Part shown: piece after piece, positions 44,640 to 53,894 of the stretch
Numbering within the stretch: the first letter of the stretch is position 1
Layout of the letters: the number at the start of each line of letters is the position of its first letter
Assembly (NCBI GenBank): GCA_949373085.1
Contig: CASICJ010000014.1
Location: 1 to 64,000 of the forward strand
Length of the DNA: 64,000 nt
Origin: an uncultured Verrucomicrobiales bacterium
GTDB taxonomy: Bacteria; Verrucomicrobiota; Verrucomicrobiia; Verrucomicrobiales; Akkermansiaceae
Direction: 5' to 3'
Made by a program: the position numbers and the translations under genes
The notes under the pieces: model-generated
What the model was told of the DNA's origin: nothing
Seen by the model: the letters and a program-made list of their open reading frames with translations, nothing else
Databases searched by the model: none

Positions 44640-47186
44640 TTATCGTTTTGTGAATGATTCGTCGGCAACGATACTAACAATCAAATCACGCAACTGATAA
44701 TTGTTATTCTTTGACGCTTTCAAAAGACGATGAATCACTTCAGCGTCTGAATAATTGATCTTTCTCCCCATTGCATATTCCGAAAGCTTTGTGAGCAAGT
44801 TCCTGGCAATTTTATCTTGGTCCTCCAGCATCAGATTTTTTAAGCCTTCAATGCCCACGATAGGGCGCCCGTCTCGGTGAGAAGTGGAAGCATCGACCTT
44901 TGTGGTGGGTTCAAATTTTCTCGAAATCTTCTCGGTCTTCTTCGTTTTTCCTTCAGCGGTGACCTCGATCGTTGTCTTGGTTACAACAAATTTCTGATAA
45001 TTTTCGCGATAACGGCCCAAAACATCAAAATTTTCCATGGCCAAACCAAAGGGGTCCATCTTGCTATGGCAGGAAGCGCATTGCGGATTGTTACGATGTT
45101 CATTGATCGTGTCTTTGATGGTGAAAGTTTCCGTAGGTGCTTTCAGGGCTCCAACTTCAAGACTGGCAGGAAGTTTCAAATCCAAACCATAAACATTTTT
45201 AGCCACCCAGGCACCCCGATAGAACGGATTGGTGAATTCACCATTGGTGTTCATCATCAAAATACCCGCCTGCGTCATCAACCCTCCTCGCCGGGACTCT
45301 TTATCAAGTATGACTTTTCGGAAGACCTCTCCTCGCCGCTTCTTCTCATCGTTCGTTATAAGCTTCGAGTCTTTTTGGTTTACTCTATCTGGCGATTCCG
45401 TTTCTTCAGGAATAGTCACCTTATAGATCTGATTCAAGGGTTGATTGATCACTACAAAATCGGAATCAATGAAATTGAGAAGGCTTAGATTCTCATTCAA
45501 AATCACCTTGAAAAACTCAATACTTTCTTGCCTCATGAAGGACTGAATACCTGCGAATCCTTTAAAGGTATATCTGAGAATCTCAGCTTGGGGATTAACG
45601 ACGTCTATTTTATGAAGTTCGAGCCACTGCTCCGTAAAATCAGTAACAAAACGCTGGGATCTAGGGTCTTTCAGCATCCTTAAGGTTTCCGCAGAACGAA
45701 CGCTTGGATCCCTTAACTTACCTTCGAAAGCCAACTTAATTAAACGGTCGTCGGGCAGTGTATTCCACAAAAAGTAAGACAACCTAGAGGCAATCGCGTA
45801 CTCATCAAGATCAAGAGAATCACCTTCCTCCTTATACAAAAAATTGGGTGAGCAGAGCATTATAGTCAAGGCCGACTGCACGGCATCGAGGACGTTTTCA
45901 TTCGTTTCATATCGCTTCTTTGCGACATCGAAAAATCGCGTCAACTCGCTTTCAGTCACCGGCCGGCGGAAAAGTTTAATGGCCAACTTTCTAATGAATT
46001 GTTGATATTGCTTCTGGGGTTCTTGACCCTTCAGATCTTCATAGTAGGTGTCGTAAAACTCGTTTTTTGGAGGCCAACTTTCATAATAGGGACCGGTCAC
46101 ATCAGCCGAAATGAAGTGCAATAACGCTTTTGGCATTTTGGAGAACGCCTTGTCTGCCGGCCGCGGAGGTATCGGCTTGAGTTTACTGAGATCCTTGGGC
46201 AATGGATAAAAATAATTGTAACTATAAAGAACCGCATTCTGTCCTGGCTCCAAATAGATCCGCACTTTGTCGCTTAATAAAAAATCCTGAGTGCTGAGTG
46301 CTTTTTTGCTGAGTTTAGGATCTATATTAGTTGTGATTCTCAGCCGTTCATTTTCTTTACCTAGGTCAACCTTGAAATATAAATCACGTTCTCTGAGAAA
46401 AGCGCCAGTAACGGTTGGATCAATAAGCGTAAAATGCCCATTGACCTTCACATCATAATAGCCTGGCACTGTGTCACCATATTTTAATCCAAACCCACGG
46501 GAAGCATCATTATAACGATACCCTTCGGTTGTCATACCATCATTAAAAAATTCATAACCCGCAACTCCATCGCTACCTAATCTGCGCCCTAGACCGTTAT
46601 CATAACTATGATTGGTTGTAGAAGGCTCGGGCATACCTCCCACGACCTTCCCTGCTATTTCAGAGGCAACTCGGAAGTAGCTATCCATCGCAAAGGGTGA
46701 CATCACCAGTTTGTCACCCTCATTGTCAAAACCATCCCTCGTGTTATCGACAGGCAAGTGGTTTTTGACTTCTAAGTCCATGAAAAAAGCATCGTTGATC
46801 GTGTTCTCATATTCCACGCGATTCAGACGTGTGAGCACGCCGGGCAACTTTTTTTTGATTGAGAAATACTGTTTGCCCAAAAGTTTCTCAAAGGCTTCCA
46901 ACTCCTTTGTCGAGGGCTGCTTCTTGGCTTTCTTGGGCGGCATTTCCTTTTCTCTCAAAACCGTCAAGAGCTCATTGAGTAGTTCGTGATTGGCCCAATC
47001 TTTGCCGTTAAACGTTTCAAAATTATAATCGCCCTTACTCTTTTCATTGCCATGACAGCTCACACAATAAGAGGTTAAGAAAGCTCTACTTCGGTCGAGC
47101 TCCGCAAGGTGTTTTTCAGCGCCGCCCGAACTAGCACTCCCTAAAGCCCCGACCACCAGAAACACGAGAAGTGAACGGGATCTCAT
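44640..47186 (-). CDS. Exported DUF1592/DUF1588/DUF1585 cytochrome-type protein
   Basis: The ATG at 47186 begins a signal peptide and gives 848 residues. A haem motif CVSCH is at C41/C44/H45. The order then matches planctomycete-type proteins: DUF1587 (GVLTRLNRVEYENTINDAF), a carbohydrate-binding-like part, DUF1592 (ASRLSYFLWNTLPDDRL), DUF1588 (RRGGLMTQAGILMMNTNGE, with NNPQCASCHSKMDPFGLAMENFD) and DUF1585 at the C-terminus (EYAMGRKINYSDAEVIHRLL). The function is unknown, probably a periplasmic redox or glycan-related enzyme. It follows the DUF1552 gene by 94 bp, the usual partner. Confidence 0.87.
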   Translation of the reverse strand: MRSRSLLVFLVVGALGSASSGGAEKHLAELDRSRAFLTSYCVSCHGNEKSKGDYNFETFNGKDWANHELLNELLTVLREKEMPPKKAKKQPSTKELEAFEKLLGKQYFSIKKKLPGVLTRLNRVEYENTINDAFFMDLEVKNHLPVDNTRDGFDNEGDKLVMSPFAMDSYFRVASEIAGKVVGGMPEPSTTNHSYDNGLGRRLGSDGVAGYEFFNDGMTTEGYRYNDASRGFGLKYGDTVPGYYDVKVNGHFTLIDPTVTGAFLRERDLYFKVDLGKENERLRITTNIDPKLSKKALSTQDFLLSDKVRIYLEPGQNAVLYSYNYFYPLPKDLSKLKPIPPRPADKAFSKMPKALLHFISADVTGPYYESWPPKNEFYDTYYEDLKGQEPQKQYQQFIRKLAIKLFRRPVTESELTRFFDVAKKRYETNENVLDAVQSALTIMLCSPNFLYKEEGDSLDLDEYAIASRLSYFLWNTLPDDRLIKLAFEGKLRDPSVRSAETLRMLKDPRSQRFVTDFTEQWLELHKIDVVNPQAEILRYTFKGFAGIQSFMRQESIEFFKVILNENLSLLNFIDSDFVVINQPLNQIYKVTIPEETESPDRVNQKDSKLITNDEKKRRGEVFRKVILDKESRRGGLMTQAGILMMNTNGEFTNPFYRGAWVAKNVYGLDLKLPASLEVGALKAPTETFTIKDTINEHRNNPQCASCHSKMDPFGLAMENFDVLGRYRENYQKFVVTKTTIEVTAEGKTKKTEKISRKFEPTTKVDASTSHRDGRPIVGIEGLKNLMLEDQDKIARNLLTKLSEYAMGRKINYSDAEVIHRLLKASKNNNYQLRDLIVSIVADESFTKR

Positions 47187-47280
47187 GGCGGCAATCTTTT
47201 TGCAGACGGTCGAAAAATGAGAACTTACCTGCAGAGGAATCCTGGAGAATCCCATTACGTCCGTTATTGTTGATCCGATC

Positions 47281-48507
47281 CTACAACTTCGCACTTTCAC
47301 TACTGGTGGCAAAGCTATCAATTTCGAGACCCAGATGCTGCAAGGCTGCGAGGTAGACATTGTTCCGGTTGTCTGTGCCGTTAAATTTAATGTGCTTACC
47401 ATGCTCAAAGCCACCGCCAGCGACAACCACGGGGTTATTCTTCATGCCGTGAGGGCCTTCTTCTTTACTGATACTCAGAGAACTAGTGATCAAACAAACC
47501 GTCTGATCCAGTAATGTGCCACCCACTTTCGTCTTAGTTGATTTGAGTTTTTCCAAGAAACGAGCCGTCTGCATCATGTAGCCTTGGTCAGCCTCGATGT
47601 TTTTTAGTAAGCCCTCTTTGGTAGCGACTTGGTGAGAATCAGTATGATGACCAAGCCAATTCCATTCCGAATACACGTTGGCCACTCGGGTGACGTCAAA
47701 TTTGAATGCCAAAAAGAGCAAATCCAAATATGTTGAACGTTGGTTAAAGTGCGGGCACACCAAGATCTTCTGCGAATAGTCACTAAGGCCATCCGTCTTG
47801 AACTTTACGTTTTCAGGAAATGGCACGTCTACGTGTTTTTGATTCAACCAACGCTCAGATCGTTGGATCGACTTTTCAGACTCACGCAAACTAGAAAAAT
47901 ATTCATCCAATTTTGCGCGGTCTTCCCGAGAAACTTTATTCATCATGCTCTTGGCGTCATCTCTACTGGCATCCAGCATCGATTTTTTGAGCGACAGCAA
48001 TTCGGCCCGTTTCGTTTTGTCGACTTTCCCAAATATGGTTTGGAACAAAATCTGGACATCCGCGATTGGGGAAACGGGCAATCCACCCTTCCAAGAGATG
48101 CCATAGGAATTCCTCTGTTCAACGACCAAATTTCTAATGCGCGTGTCATTGCCAATATGAGAGGCCGCGACCTCGTCAACTGAATCTTTAATCAACTGGG
48201 GATTTGCGTGGTCCGCATATTCCGCGAAAGCATACATCGTGCTTTCGTGATTCCCATAGTTCCTTAAATTCGTGCATAGAGTGAAATCATTCTTTAAGTT
48301 TTCCAGCGGCTTGAAAGTTGAAGAGCTTTGGTAGGCCTTGCCTGTCGACTTTGGAAAATTGTCCGAACACATGCCATTCCCGATGTTCATGCAAAACAGA
48401 CGATTCGCCTTCACGGCATCATGGCCCTTCGGTTCTTGACCAAAGCTTTCCAAAGCAGGCAACATCAAAAAACAACCCGCGGACTTTAACGCATTTCGTC
48501 TATTCAT
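47281..48507 (-). CDS. Exported DUF1552 protein
   Basis: The ATG at 48507 gives 408 residues beginning MNRRNALKSAGCFLMLPAL, a twin-arginine-like signal. DUF1552 features are RLFCMNIGNGM, STFKPLENLKNDFTLCTNLRNYGNHE, the VDEVAASHIGNDTRIRNLVVE segment, FDVTRVANVYSEWNW and HTDSHQ, ending with NNVYLAALQHLGLEIDSF. Such proteins resemble alkaline-phosphatase-type or DUF1501 folds, always paired with DUF1592 cytochromes; the substrate is unknown. It is the upstream gene of the pair. Confidence 0.86.
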   Translation of the reverse strand: MNRRNALKSAGCFLMLPALESFGQEPKGHDAVKANRLFCMNIGNGMCSDNFPKSTGKAYQSSSTFKPLENLKNDFTLCTNLRNYGNHESTMYAFAEYADHANPQLIKDSVDEVAASHIGNDTRIRNLVVEQRNSYGISWKGGLPVSPIADVQILFQTIFGKVDKTKRAELLSLKKSMLDASRDDAKSMMNKVSREDRAKLDEYFSSLRESEKSIQRSERWLNQKHVDVPFPENVKFKTDGLSDYSQKILVCPHFNQRSTYLDLLFLAFKFDVTRVANVYSEWNWLGHHTDSHQVATKEGLLKNIEADQGYMMQTARFLEKLKSTKTKVGGTLLDQTVCLITSSLSISKEEGPHGMKNNPVVVAGGGFEHGKHIKFNGTDNRNNVYLAALQHLGLEIDSFATSSESAKL

Positions 48508-48902
48508 AATGTCATCTTTCGGTTTTTGGATTGAACTCATACCAATTATTACGCCCAAAACCGGGTAATTTAGACATATATTTTGTAAAAAAAGCGCCTT
48601 CAATTGCTGGCGGATCAATCAAGCTGGTCATCAGTCGCACGCACGGTCGCCCATTCAACTTTCTGCAAGGACAGAATCTGGACGCCTAGCGGGACTTCTT
48701 TCATTCCAGGGCATACCGGAAAACCGGCGACTCTCCATGGATGCCAGCAAATACGTTGTAGGCGTTCTATCGTTTTCCCATCCGACATAAATCTGGCCCG
48801 AATCTTGCCGAACTGCACTTTTGGATAGAATGCTTTTTCCGATCCATAACAAGCGGGGCTGGCGCTACAGATCGATCTCCTTGAGCTTTGCGCCCGGGGC
48901 TT
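48508..48902. other. Intergenic region, with an open frame continuing past the metalloprotease stop
   Basis: No recognised gene lies in these 395 bases. On the minus strand the frame of the upstream metalloprotease stays open after its TAG (48903-48905) for about 95 codons, to a stop at 48615-48617, encoding segments such as KVQFGKIRARFMSDG and WHPWRVAGFPV. This could be a remnant of an ancestral longer protein or of another gene, or chance. The promoter for the DUF1552 gene should also be here. Confidence 0.35.
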
Positions 48903-50537
48903 CTAGCGCTGTGATTTGGTCTTGCGTTGCTTTTCCTTCTCAGCGTTCTCAGCTTCAATTCGATGGTAGGCCTCGACAACCGCGGGCGGCCAGCGAAACT
49001 CGGGCGCGTCCGACGGATCGAAACCGCTAAGGTGTGGTTGGTCCAGCCGTTTCGTCACCGGGACATAGACCCATTGATTTTGCCGAAACGTAGTGTCGAG
49101 CAATTTGGCGAATTCCGGACAATGTGTTCTTAAAAGCTTGCGGGTCGTCAGGTGGCACACGATCTCTCCTTTGGGCCCGATCAAGGTGAACGAGTCCGAC
49201 CCTCTACCAGACTTGGGCTTCTTGCGGTCGTTACACTCGAACCATGTCTGAACACCTTCGGCCCAGAACTCCGCGAAGCCACCATCGATCGCGTATCCAC
49301 CGAAACGGCCACTTTGCTTCGCTTGGTCGTATAGCTCCCGAAGTCGCGCGTTGAAGTCCTTGCCAAGGACACCGTGAATCCCGTGGGCGAATTCGTGAAC
49401 GAAGATGTTTTCACCCTTATAAGGATCTCCCTTGAGGTTCAGCAAGTTTTCTTCGGCACAACTGACCGGTCTGGACCCCAAGCCTCGAGCGCGATAGGCC
49501 CACCAAAGCGACATGTTTCGGCAGTCGGGCAGGTCAGTCTGCAATTCACAGTAAGCCATCACAGCCACGAACATCTTTCGCTTTTCACAAAGATCCCTTA
49601 GTAAGTCTGGCCGATTAACGAGCATCTTCTTTACCAGATACCCTGCTTCTCCCAGAGCGTACAAGGAAACTTTCTCTGAACCTGCGACCACAAGGCCATC
49701 GGCCACAATGTGTTGTTTGTAAAACGGATCGAGGGTTTCTCGCAGTGCTTCGGGGCTGTACGGAATCAATATCCTTGCCCAGAACTCGAACCGCTTGGGC
49801 GAGAGTTTTTTCAACTCCGCCAGATGTTTGGGGCCCGCGTCAAGACAGACGGCATACACCATAGCGAATTCTGCGAGATCTTCATGACGCACCGTGTCAC
49901 CATAGTCAGAGACAGAGATCTTATCCGCTTTGATGGCCCCTTCCCACTGATCAAGCACCTCAGGATCTAACTCTCTGGCGACCTGCTCCAGCGTGTGTCC
50001 GGCTTCGTGAGCGATCACCAAGGCATCGGCATGAGGAACCAAATTGATATATCCTTTTCCGCCATGCGCTCTTGCTCCACCGAGATCTGCGTAGATCGCG
50101 ATCCCGTCTTCTCCTTTGTCAGACACAGCCACGCACGCGCTTAAGTAGGGATCAGGAAGCTTCTCAAGGCGCTCGACCAGTTTCTCGAGCTTGGCGCCGG
50201 TCGAATCCTCAATAGTCAGCTTAAACCGATACTCACCGGAGGTCGCGATCCACTGCTTGCCAGCGACGCGACCGTTTCTCATCTGAACGGCCTCGGGCCC
50301 GGACACCACCTCTATTTTTGTCGTGCTGCGCTGCCCGAATTTTTCAAAAATCGGTTTGAAGTGCGTTTTCAACTGACGAAGGTCCAAGCTGAGTTCTTCA
50401 CTCACAGTATCGCCGCCGGGGCTTCCCGCTTGGCCGAACGCGACCGGCACAATAGCCAGCAGCGCAACCATCAGAATGGTTGCCGCCGGCAGAAAAGACG
50501 AAAACGATTTCGGGTGGGGTCGACTTTTAGAAGTCAT
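48903..50537 (-). CDS. Exported protein with two gluzincin (HExxH...E) metalloprotease sites
   Basis: The ATG at 50537 follows AAGGAG and gives 544 residues with a signal peptide (ends near VPVAFGQA). Two zinc-site motifs are present: HEAGH at 177-181 with E219 or E223 (RHEDLAEFAMVYA), and HEFAH at 381-385 with E423 or E427 (GGFAEFWAEGVQTW). The second domain resembles anthrax-lethal-factor-like metallopeptidases; the first is a diverged copy or a different family. The N-terminal 50 residues match those of the SUMF1 fusion at 58637, in protein and DNA, although the rest is unrelated. A 28-bp shared motif lies upstream at 50580-50607. Substrate unknown. Confidence 0.75.
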   Translation of the reverse strand: MTSKSRPHPKSFSSFLPAATILMVALLAIVPVAFGQAGSPGGDTVSEELSLDLRQLKTHFKPIFEKFGQRSTTKIEVVSGPEAVQMRNGRVAGKQWIATSGEYRFKLTIEDSTGAKLEKLVERLEKLPDPYLSACVAVSDKGEDGIAIYADLGGARAHGGKGYINLVPHADALVIAHEAGHTLEQVARELDPEVLDQWEGAIKADKISVSDYGDTVRHEDLAEFAMVYAVCLDAGPKHLAELKKLSPKRFEFWARILIPYSPEALRETLDPFYKQHIVADGLVVAGSEKVSLYALGEAGYLVKKMLVNRPDLLRDLCEKRKMFVAVMAYCELQTDLPDCRNMSLWWAYRARGLGSRPVSCAEENLLNLKGDPYKGENIFVHEFAHGIHGVLGKDFNARLRELYDQAKQSGRFGGYAIDGGFAEFWAEGVQTWFECNDRKKPKSGRGSDSFTLIGPKGEIVCHLTTRKLLRTHCPEFAKLLDTTFRQNQWVYVPVTKRLDQPHLSGFDPSDAPEFRWPPAVVEAYHRIEAENAEKEKQRKTKSQR

Positions 50538-50947
50538 GGCAGTGCTCCTTTGCATTGGACGTTCATTCATCGCTACTACCATTCCCGCCAATACAGAATC
50601 TGGACAGGTTATTTTGACCTTATTTGCGATTGAAAAAAACCAAAAGTTGAAAAACATCCTCATAACAAATGCGTCTATTTCAAGACCACGCAGGCGTGGA
50701 AGCGTGAGGCATTTCCAACGACCACGCCAACTTGAGTTTTCGCCAGTGACTACTTAACTGGTGTAGACACTCCGCTGGGCATCGCCAAGGTATAAGGACC
50801 CGCCTGACGCGCTTACGACGGAAACCGGCAGCACTCCCTAGATTACCAGCATCAGAATTGCTAGGAATTTACTTTTGAGAAGTCGTGGTTGGATGGGTAG
50901 CAGAGGGATAGAATGGTGGTTCGCTCGTGGGGGTCAATGCACCAACA
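50538..50947. other. Intergenic region holding a shared 28-bp motif
   Basis: These 410 bases lie upstream of the double metalloprotease gene. They hold the motif at 50580-50607 and an AATAAGGTCAAAA block beside it (minus strand). The remaining part towards the PepSY gene shows no open frame that looks real. Confidence 0.5.
50580..50607 (-). promoter_or_regulatory. Shared 28-bp upstream motif, copy A
   Basis: On the minus strand the sequence reads CTGTCCAGATTCT, eight variable bases, then GGGAATG-type ending. The end of the motif is 42 bases before the ATG of the double metalloprotease. It matches copies at 58681-58708 and 59154-59181 with the same length and spacing between the two conserved blocks, which suggests a promoter or operator. 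Which protein binds it is unknown. Confidence 0.6.
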
Positions 50948-51454
50948 TCAGCGAGCTCGCTTGCGCCGGGAAAGATGTGGCAGGAGAAAGAGGTTGAGAC
51001 CAGTGAGCACCAAGGTGGCGAGCACAATGCCAGCGGGCAGGAAGACCCAAAGCTTGAAATGTTCGTTGAAGTAGGACCCGTCATGAATGCTCTCGATCAG
51101 ATCAGAACGACGGAAGGCCACGTGCAGAATCTCGGCCGTCTCGGTGTCGATCTGGACCTCATAGCGGTTCTTGCAACGCACTTTAACCAGGCCCTTGCTG
51201 GGCCTTACGTCTAGCCGGTCAACATCTTCCCAAGACTCAATCTCTGCCTCGGGGACGGTCCTCACTACCTCGAGAATGCGGTCAAATCCGATTGTGGGTT
51301 CTGTCCCAGTACCGAGCTGGGTCGGCGGCTGGATGTAGGCTGATTCCTTCTTCAATTGCAGGACAATGCCGGAGAAGACGATGATCGTGATCGGAAGCAG
51401 GGCGATGATGGATCCCCACCGATGCAACAGGCGACTTAGCTTGGAGAGCTTCAT
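50948..51454 (-). CDS. PepSY-type membrane protein
   Basis: The product has 168 residues: an N-terminal transmembrane helix (about 11-34, WGSIIALLPITIIVFSGIVLQL), an extracytoplasmic PepSY-like domain (about 50-120, with VEIDTETAEIL-like VQIDTETAEILHVAF) and a C-terminal helix (about 137-158) with a basic tail. The MKLSKLSRLLHRWGS start resembles PepSY-associated TM proteins linked to iron uptake or redox. It starts eight bases after the VPS10/BNR gene stop, so they are probably co-transcribed. Function not known. Confidence 0.75.
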   Translation of the reverse strand: MKLSKLSRLLHRWGSIIALLPITIIVFSGIVLQLKKESAYIQPPTQLGTGTEPTIGFDRILEVVRTVPEAEIESWEDVDRLDVRPSKGLVKVRCKNRYEVQIDTETAEILHVAFRRSDLIESIHDGSYFNEHFKLWVFLPAGIVLATLVLTGLNLFLLPHLSRRKRAR

Positions 51455-51462
51455 GCTGAGGG

Positions 51463-53730
51463 CTACTTGGCCACCTCCTGCTTGATCTTCAGAATCTCCT
51501 TCGCATGGAGAACAAAAACGCTTCGGCCATGAGTCCCTGCGACAAGATCGCCGGTCCCCGCATGGAGTGCCAGATCATGCACCGGGCAGGTCGGCAGCGT
51601 CTTGCAGAGCGAGTGCCAGGTCTGCCCCTTATCAATGGAACAATAGGCACCCAACTCGGTCCCGACATACAGGGTATCCTGATCGTTCGGGTCTTCGCGT
51701 ATCACGTTGATTGATTCCGAGGGCATGTTGTTGACTATTGACTTCCACGTCTCCCCGAAGTCGGTCGACATATATAAATAGGCCTCAAAATCATCTTCAC
51801 GGTATCCCGTCAGTGAAACAAATGCGGTCCCCTCATCATACTTAGATGCGACGACACGACTGACCCATCTGTTCGATAAGCCATTATTAATCTTTGTCCA
51901 AGTAGCCCCGTCGTCCCTCGTCACATGCAGTTGCCCGTCATCCGTTCCAGCATAGAGCAGGCCCTTCTTCAGTGCGGATTCGGAGATGTCGGTGATGGTT
52001 CCGAAGGGAACGTCTCCCTGCCTGTCCGGGCCCGGATTGGTTGACAGGTCGGGGCTGATGCGTTTCCAGTTGTCGCCCCTGTTCTCGCTCCTGAATACGT
52101 AGTTGGCACCAGCGTAAAGCGTCTTGGAGTCATAACGCGACAGGATGAAGGGAGTCATCCAGTTGAATCGCAGTTTACTCCCCTCCGGCGCTGGGCCGGG
52201 CCGGATGCCACGACTCTTACCTGTCTTTAGATCTTTTCGCCCCATCGAGCCAAACATGCCCTCAAGATACATCGTATCCAGATCGTTCGGGTCGATCAGG
52301 GTCACGTAGTTGTCGCCACCGTGGTCCCACTCCCAGTGCTCCTCGCCAAGGACCATCGGCTTAGCCTCACCACCAAGTATGCCGTTATCCTGAGTGCCGC
52401 CCCAGATCTTGTAGGGCTCACGTGCGTCGACTGAGATAGCGTAAAACTCGGCGATCGGCAGCGTGTTGACATGGAGCCACGTCTTAGCCCGATCGTGCGA
52501 GATATAGAGTCCGCCATCGGTAGCCAGCATGAGTCGATCGGTATCGTCGGGATCGATGAACATATCGTGATTGTCACAATGGGGAGTGGCGCGCCGGGCT
52601 TTGTAGGAAAGCATGGGAACGGTGCGCTCGGAGATGATGCTCTGGGTCTTCCCTGCGTCGGGTGAATAGAGAAGGTTGAAACCCACGATGAAGATCTCGT
52701 CTTCGTTGTCCGGCATGACCCTGATGAGGCAGAAATCATATCCGATCCCGGTCTTCACATTGCCCTCATGGGTTTTGCGCCAGCTCTCGCCCTTGTCATC
52801 GGAGCGGTAGACTTCGCCACCCACCCCGCGGTGGTCGCAAATGAGGTAAAGAACATTCGGATTGGAGGGCGCGATGGTGATGCCCATTCTGCCAACCTTC
52901 TCACCGGTGGGAAGCCCCTTGGTCAAAAGCTTCCAGGTCTCGCCCGCGTCGGTCGACTTGTAGAGTCCGCTGCCGGGACCGGCGACGACATTATTCCAAG
53001 CCTTCCTGTCGCGCTCCCAAGCAACGGCATACAGGGTCTTGCTGTCGGACGGATCCATGGCGACTTCCACCACTCCGACCTTCTCGGAGATATAGAGGAT
53101 CTTCTTCCATGTCTTGCCACCGTCGGTGGTCTTAAAAACGCCGCGCTGCTTGTTGTAAGTGTACTGGTGGCCGAGGGCAGCGACATACACGACGTCATCA
53201 TTCTCAGGGTCGATGATGACGCGGCCGATGTGGTGCGTGTCATTGAGCCCCATATTCTGCCATGCGCCCCCCGCGTCGGTCGACTTGAAGACGCCCGTCC
53301 CGGCAATTGAACTGCGTGCCATGTGCGGCTCGCCAGTGCCGACCCAGACCAGGCTCGGATCCTTGTCGGATACCGTGACGACCGAGATAGAGGAAGTCGA
53401 CTCGCTCTCAAAGATCGGCGTCCAAGTCGTACCATTATTGACGGACTTCCACAGATTGCCGGAACCGGAGCCGACATAGAGGGTCGACTTGCGCTTTTTG
53501 ACCGACCAAATACTCTCGATCTTCCCGCCCTGAATTCTGGGGCCAACAGCCGTCCACTCAACATCTTTGAATATCGACGATTCTCTCAATCTCACGTGGT
53601 CATCCCAGGACTTCATGCGCACTCCGGCCGGCGTGGCCGGCCCCGCCTCCACTTCAGCCGAAAGACAGAGTGGCGCGATCATTGAAACTATGAATAGGTA
53701 GATACTGAAGATGCAGGTTCTATTGATCAT
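51463..53730 (-). CDS. Exported VPS10/sortilin-like BNR-repeat beta-propeller protein
   Basis: The ATG at 53730 gives 755 residues with a signal peptide (FSIYLFIVSMIAPLCLSAE). Many Asp-box repeats are visible: SVNNGTTWTP, STDAGGAWQ, TTDGGKTWKK, STDAGETWK, SDDKGESWRK, SRDDGATWTK-like, STDFGETWK and SIDKGQTWHS. They form the ten-bladed type seen in VPS10 and in exo-acting GH74-like proteins. Phrases such as GTGEPHMARSS and LALHAGTGDLVAGTHGRSVFV are typical of the bacterial 'sortilin-like' group. Enzyme activity is doubtful; a binding role is likely. It is followed by the PepSY gene. Confidence 0.82.
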   Translation of the reverse strand: MINRTCIFSIYLFIVSMIAPLCLSAEVEAGPATPAGVRMKSWDDHVRLRESSIFKDVEWTAVGPRIQGGKIESIWSVKKRKSTLYVGSGSGNLWKSVNNGTTWTPIFESESTSSISVVTVSDKDPSLVWVGTGEPHMARSSIAGTGVFKSTDAGGAWQNMGLNDTHHIGRVIIDPENDDVVYVAALGHQYTYNKQRGVFKTTDGGKTWKKILYISEKVGVVEVAMDPSDSKTLYAVAWERDRKAWNNVVAGPGSGLYKSTDAGETWKLLTKGLPTGEKVGRMGITIAPSNPNVLYLICDHRGVGGEVYRSDDKGESWRKTHEGNVKTGIGYDFCLIRVMPDNEDEIFIVGFNLLYSPDAGKTQSIISERTVPMLSYKARRATPHCDNHDMFIDPDDTDRLMLATDGGLYISHDRAKTWLHVNTLPIAEFYAISVDAREPYKIWGGTQDNGILGGEAKPMVLGEEHWEWDHGGDNYVTLIDPNDLDTMYLEGMFGSMGRKDLKTGKSRGIRPGPAPEGSKLRFNWMTPFILSRYDSKTLYAGANYVFRSENRGDNWKRISPDLSTNPGPDRQGDVPFGTITDISESALKKGLLYAGTDDGQLHVTRDDGATWTKINNGLSNRWVSRVVASKYDEGTAFVSLTGYREDDFEAYLYMSTDFGETWKSIVNNMPSESINVIREDPNDQDTLYVGTELGAYCSIDKGQTWHSLCKTLPTCPVHDLALHAGTGDLVAGTHGRSVFVLHAKEILKIKQEVAK

Positions 53731-53894
53731 GAAGCTGAAGGCATACTGACGGTCTAGTAAGGGGTAGGCAATTGAGTTAATGATCAATATTTCAGGAGAA
53801 ATTGATCTACTTTTTAGCTGTGTGGATAGACTTCATTTTCTTCGAGCTGATTAATTTACCGCTCGCGCATGTCGGTGGAAGGTTTCCCTAGCCG

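Noticed and set aside
48664-48680. A fourth copy of the 28-bp motif (GTCCAGATTCTGT on the minus strand)
   Set aside because: The first block matches but the GGGARTR block at the fixed spacing is absent, and no start codon lies at a fitting distance.
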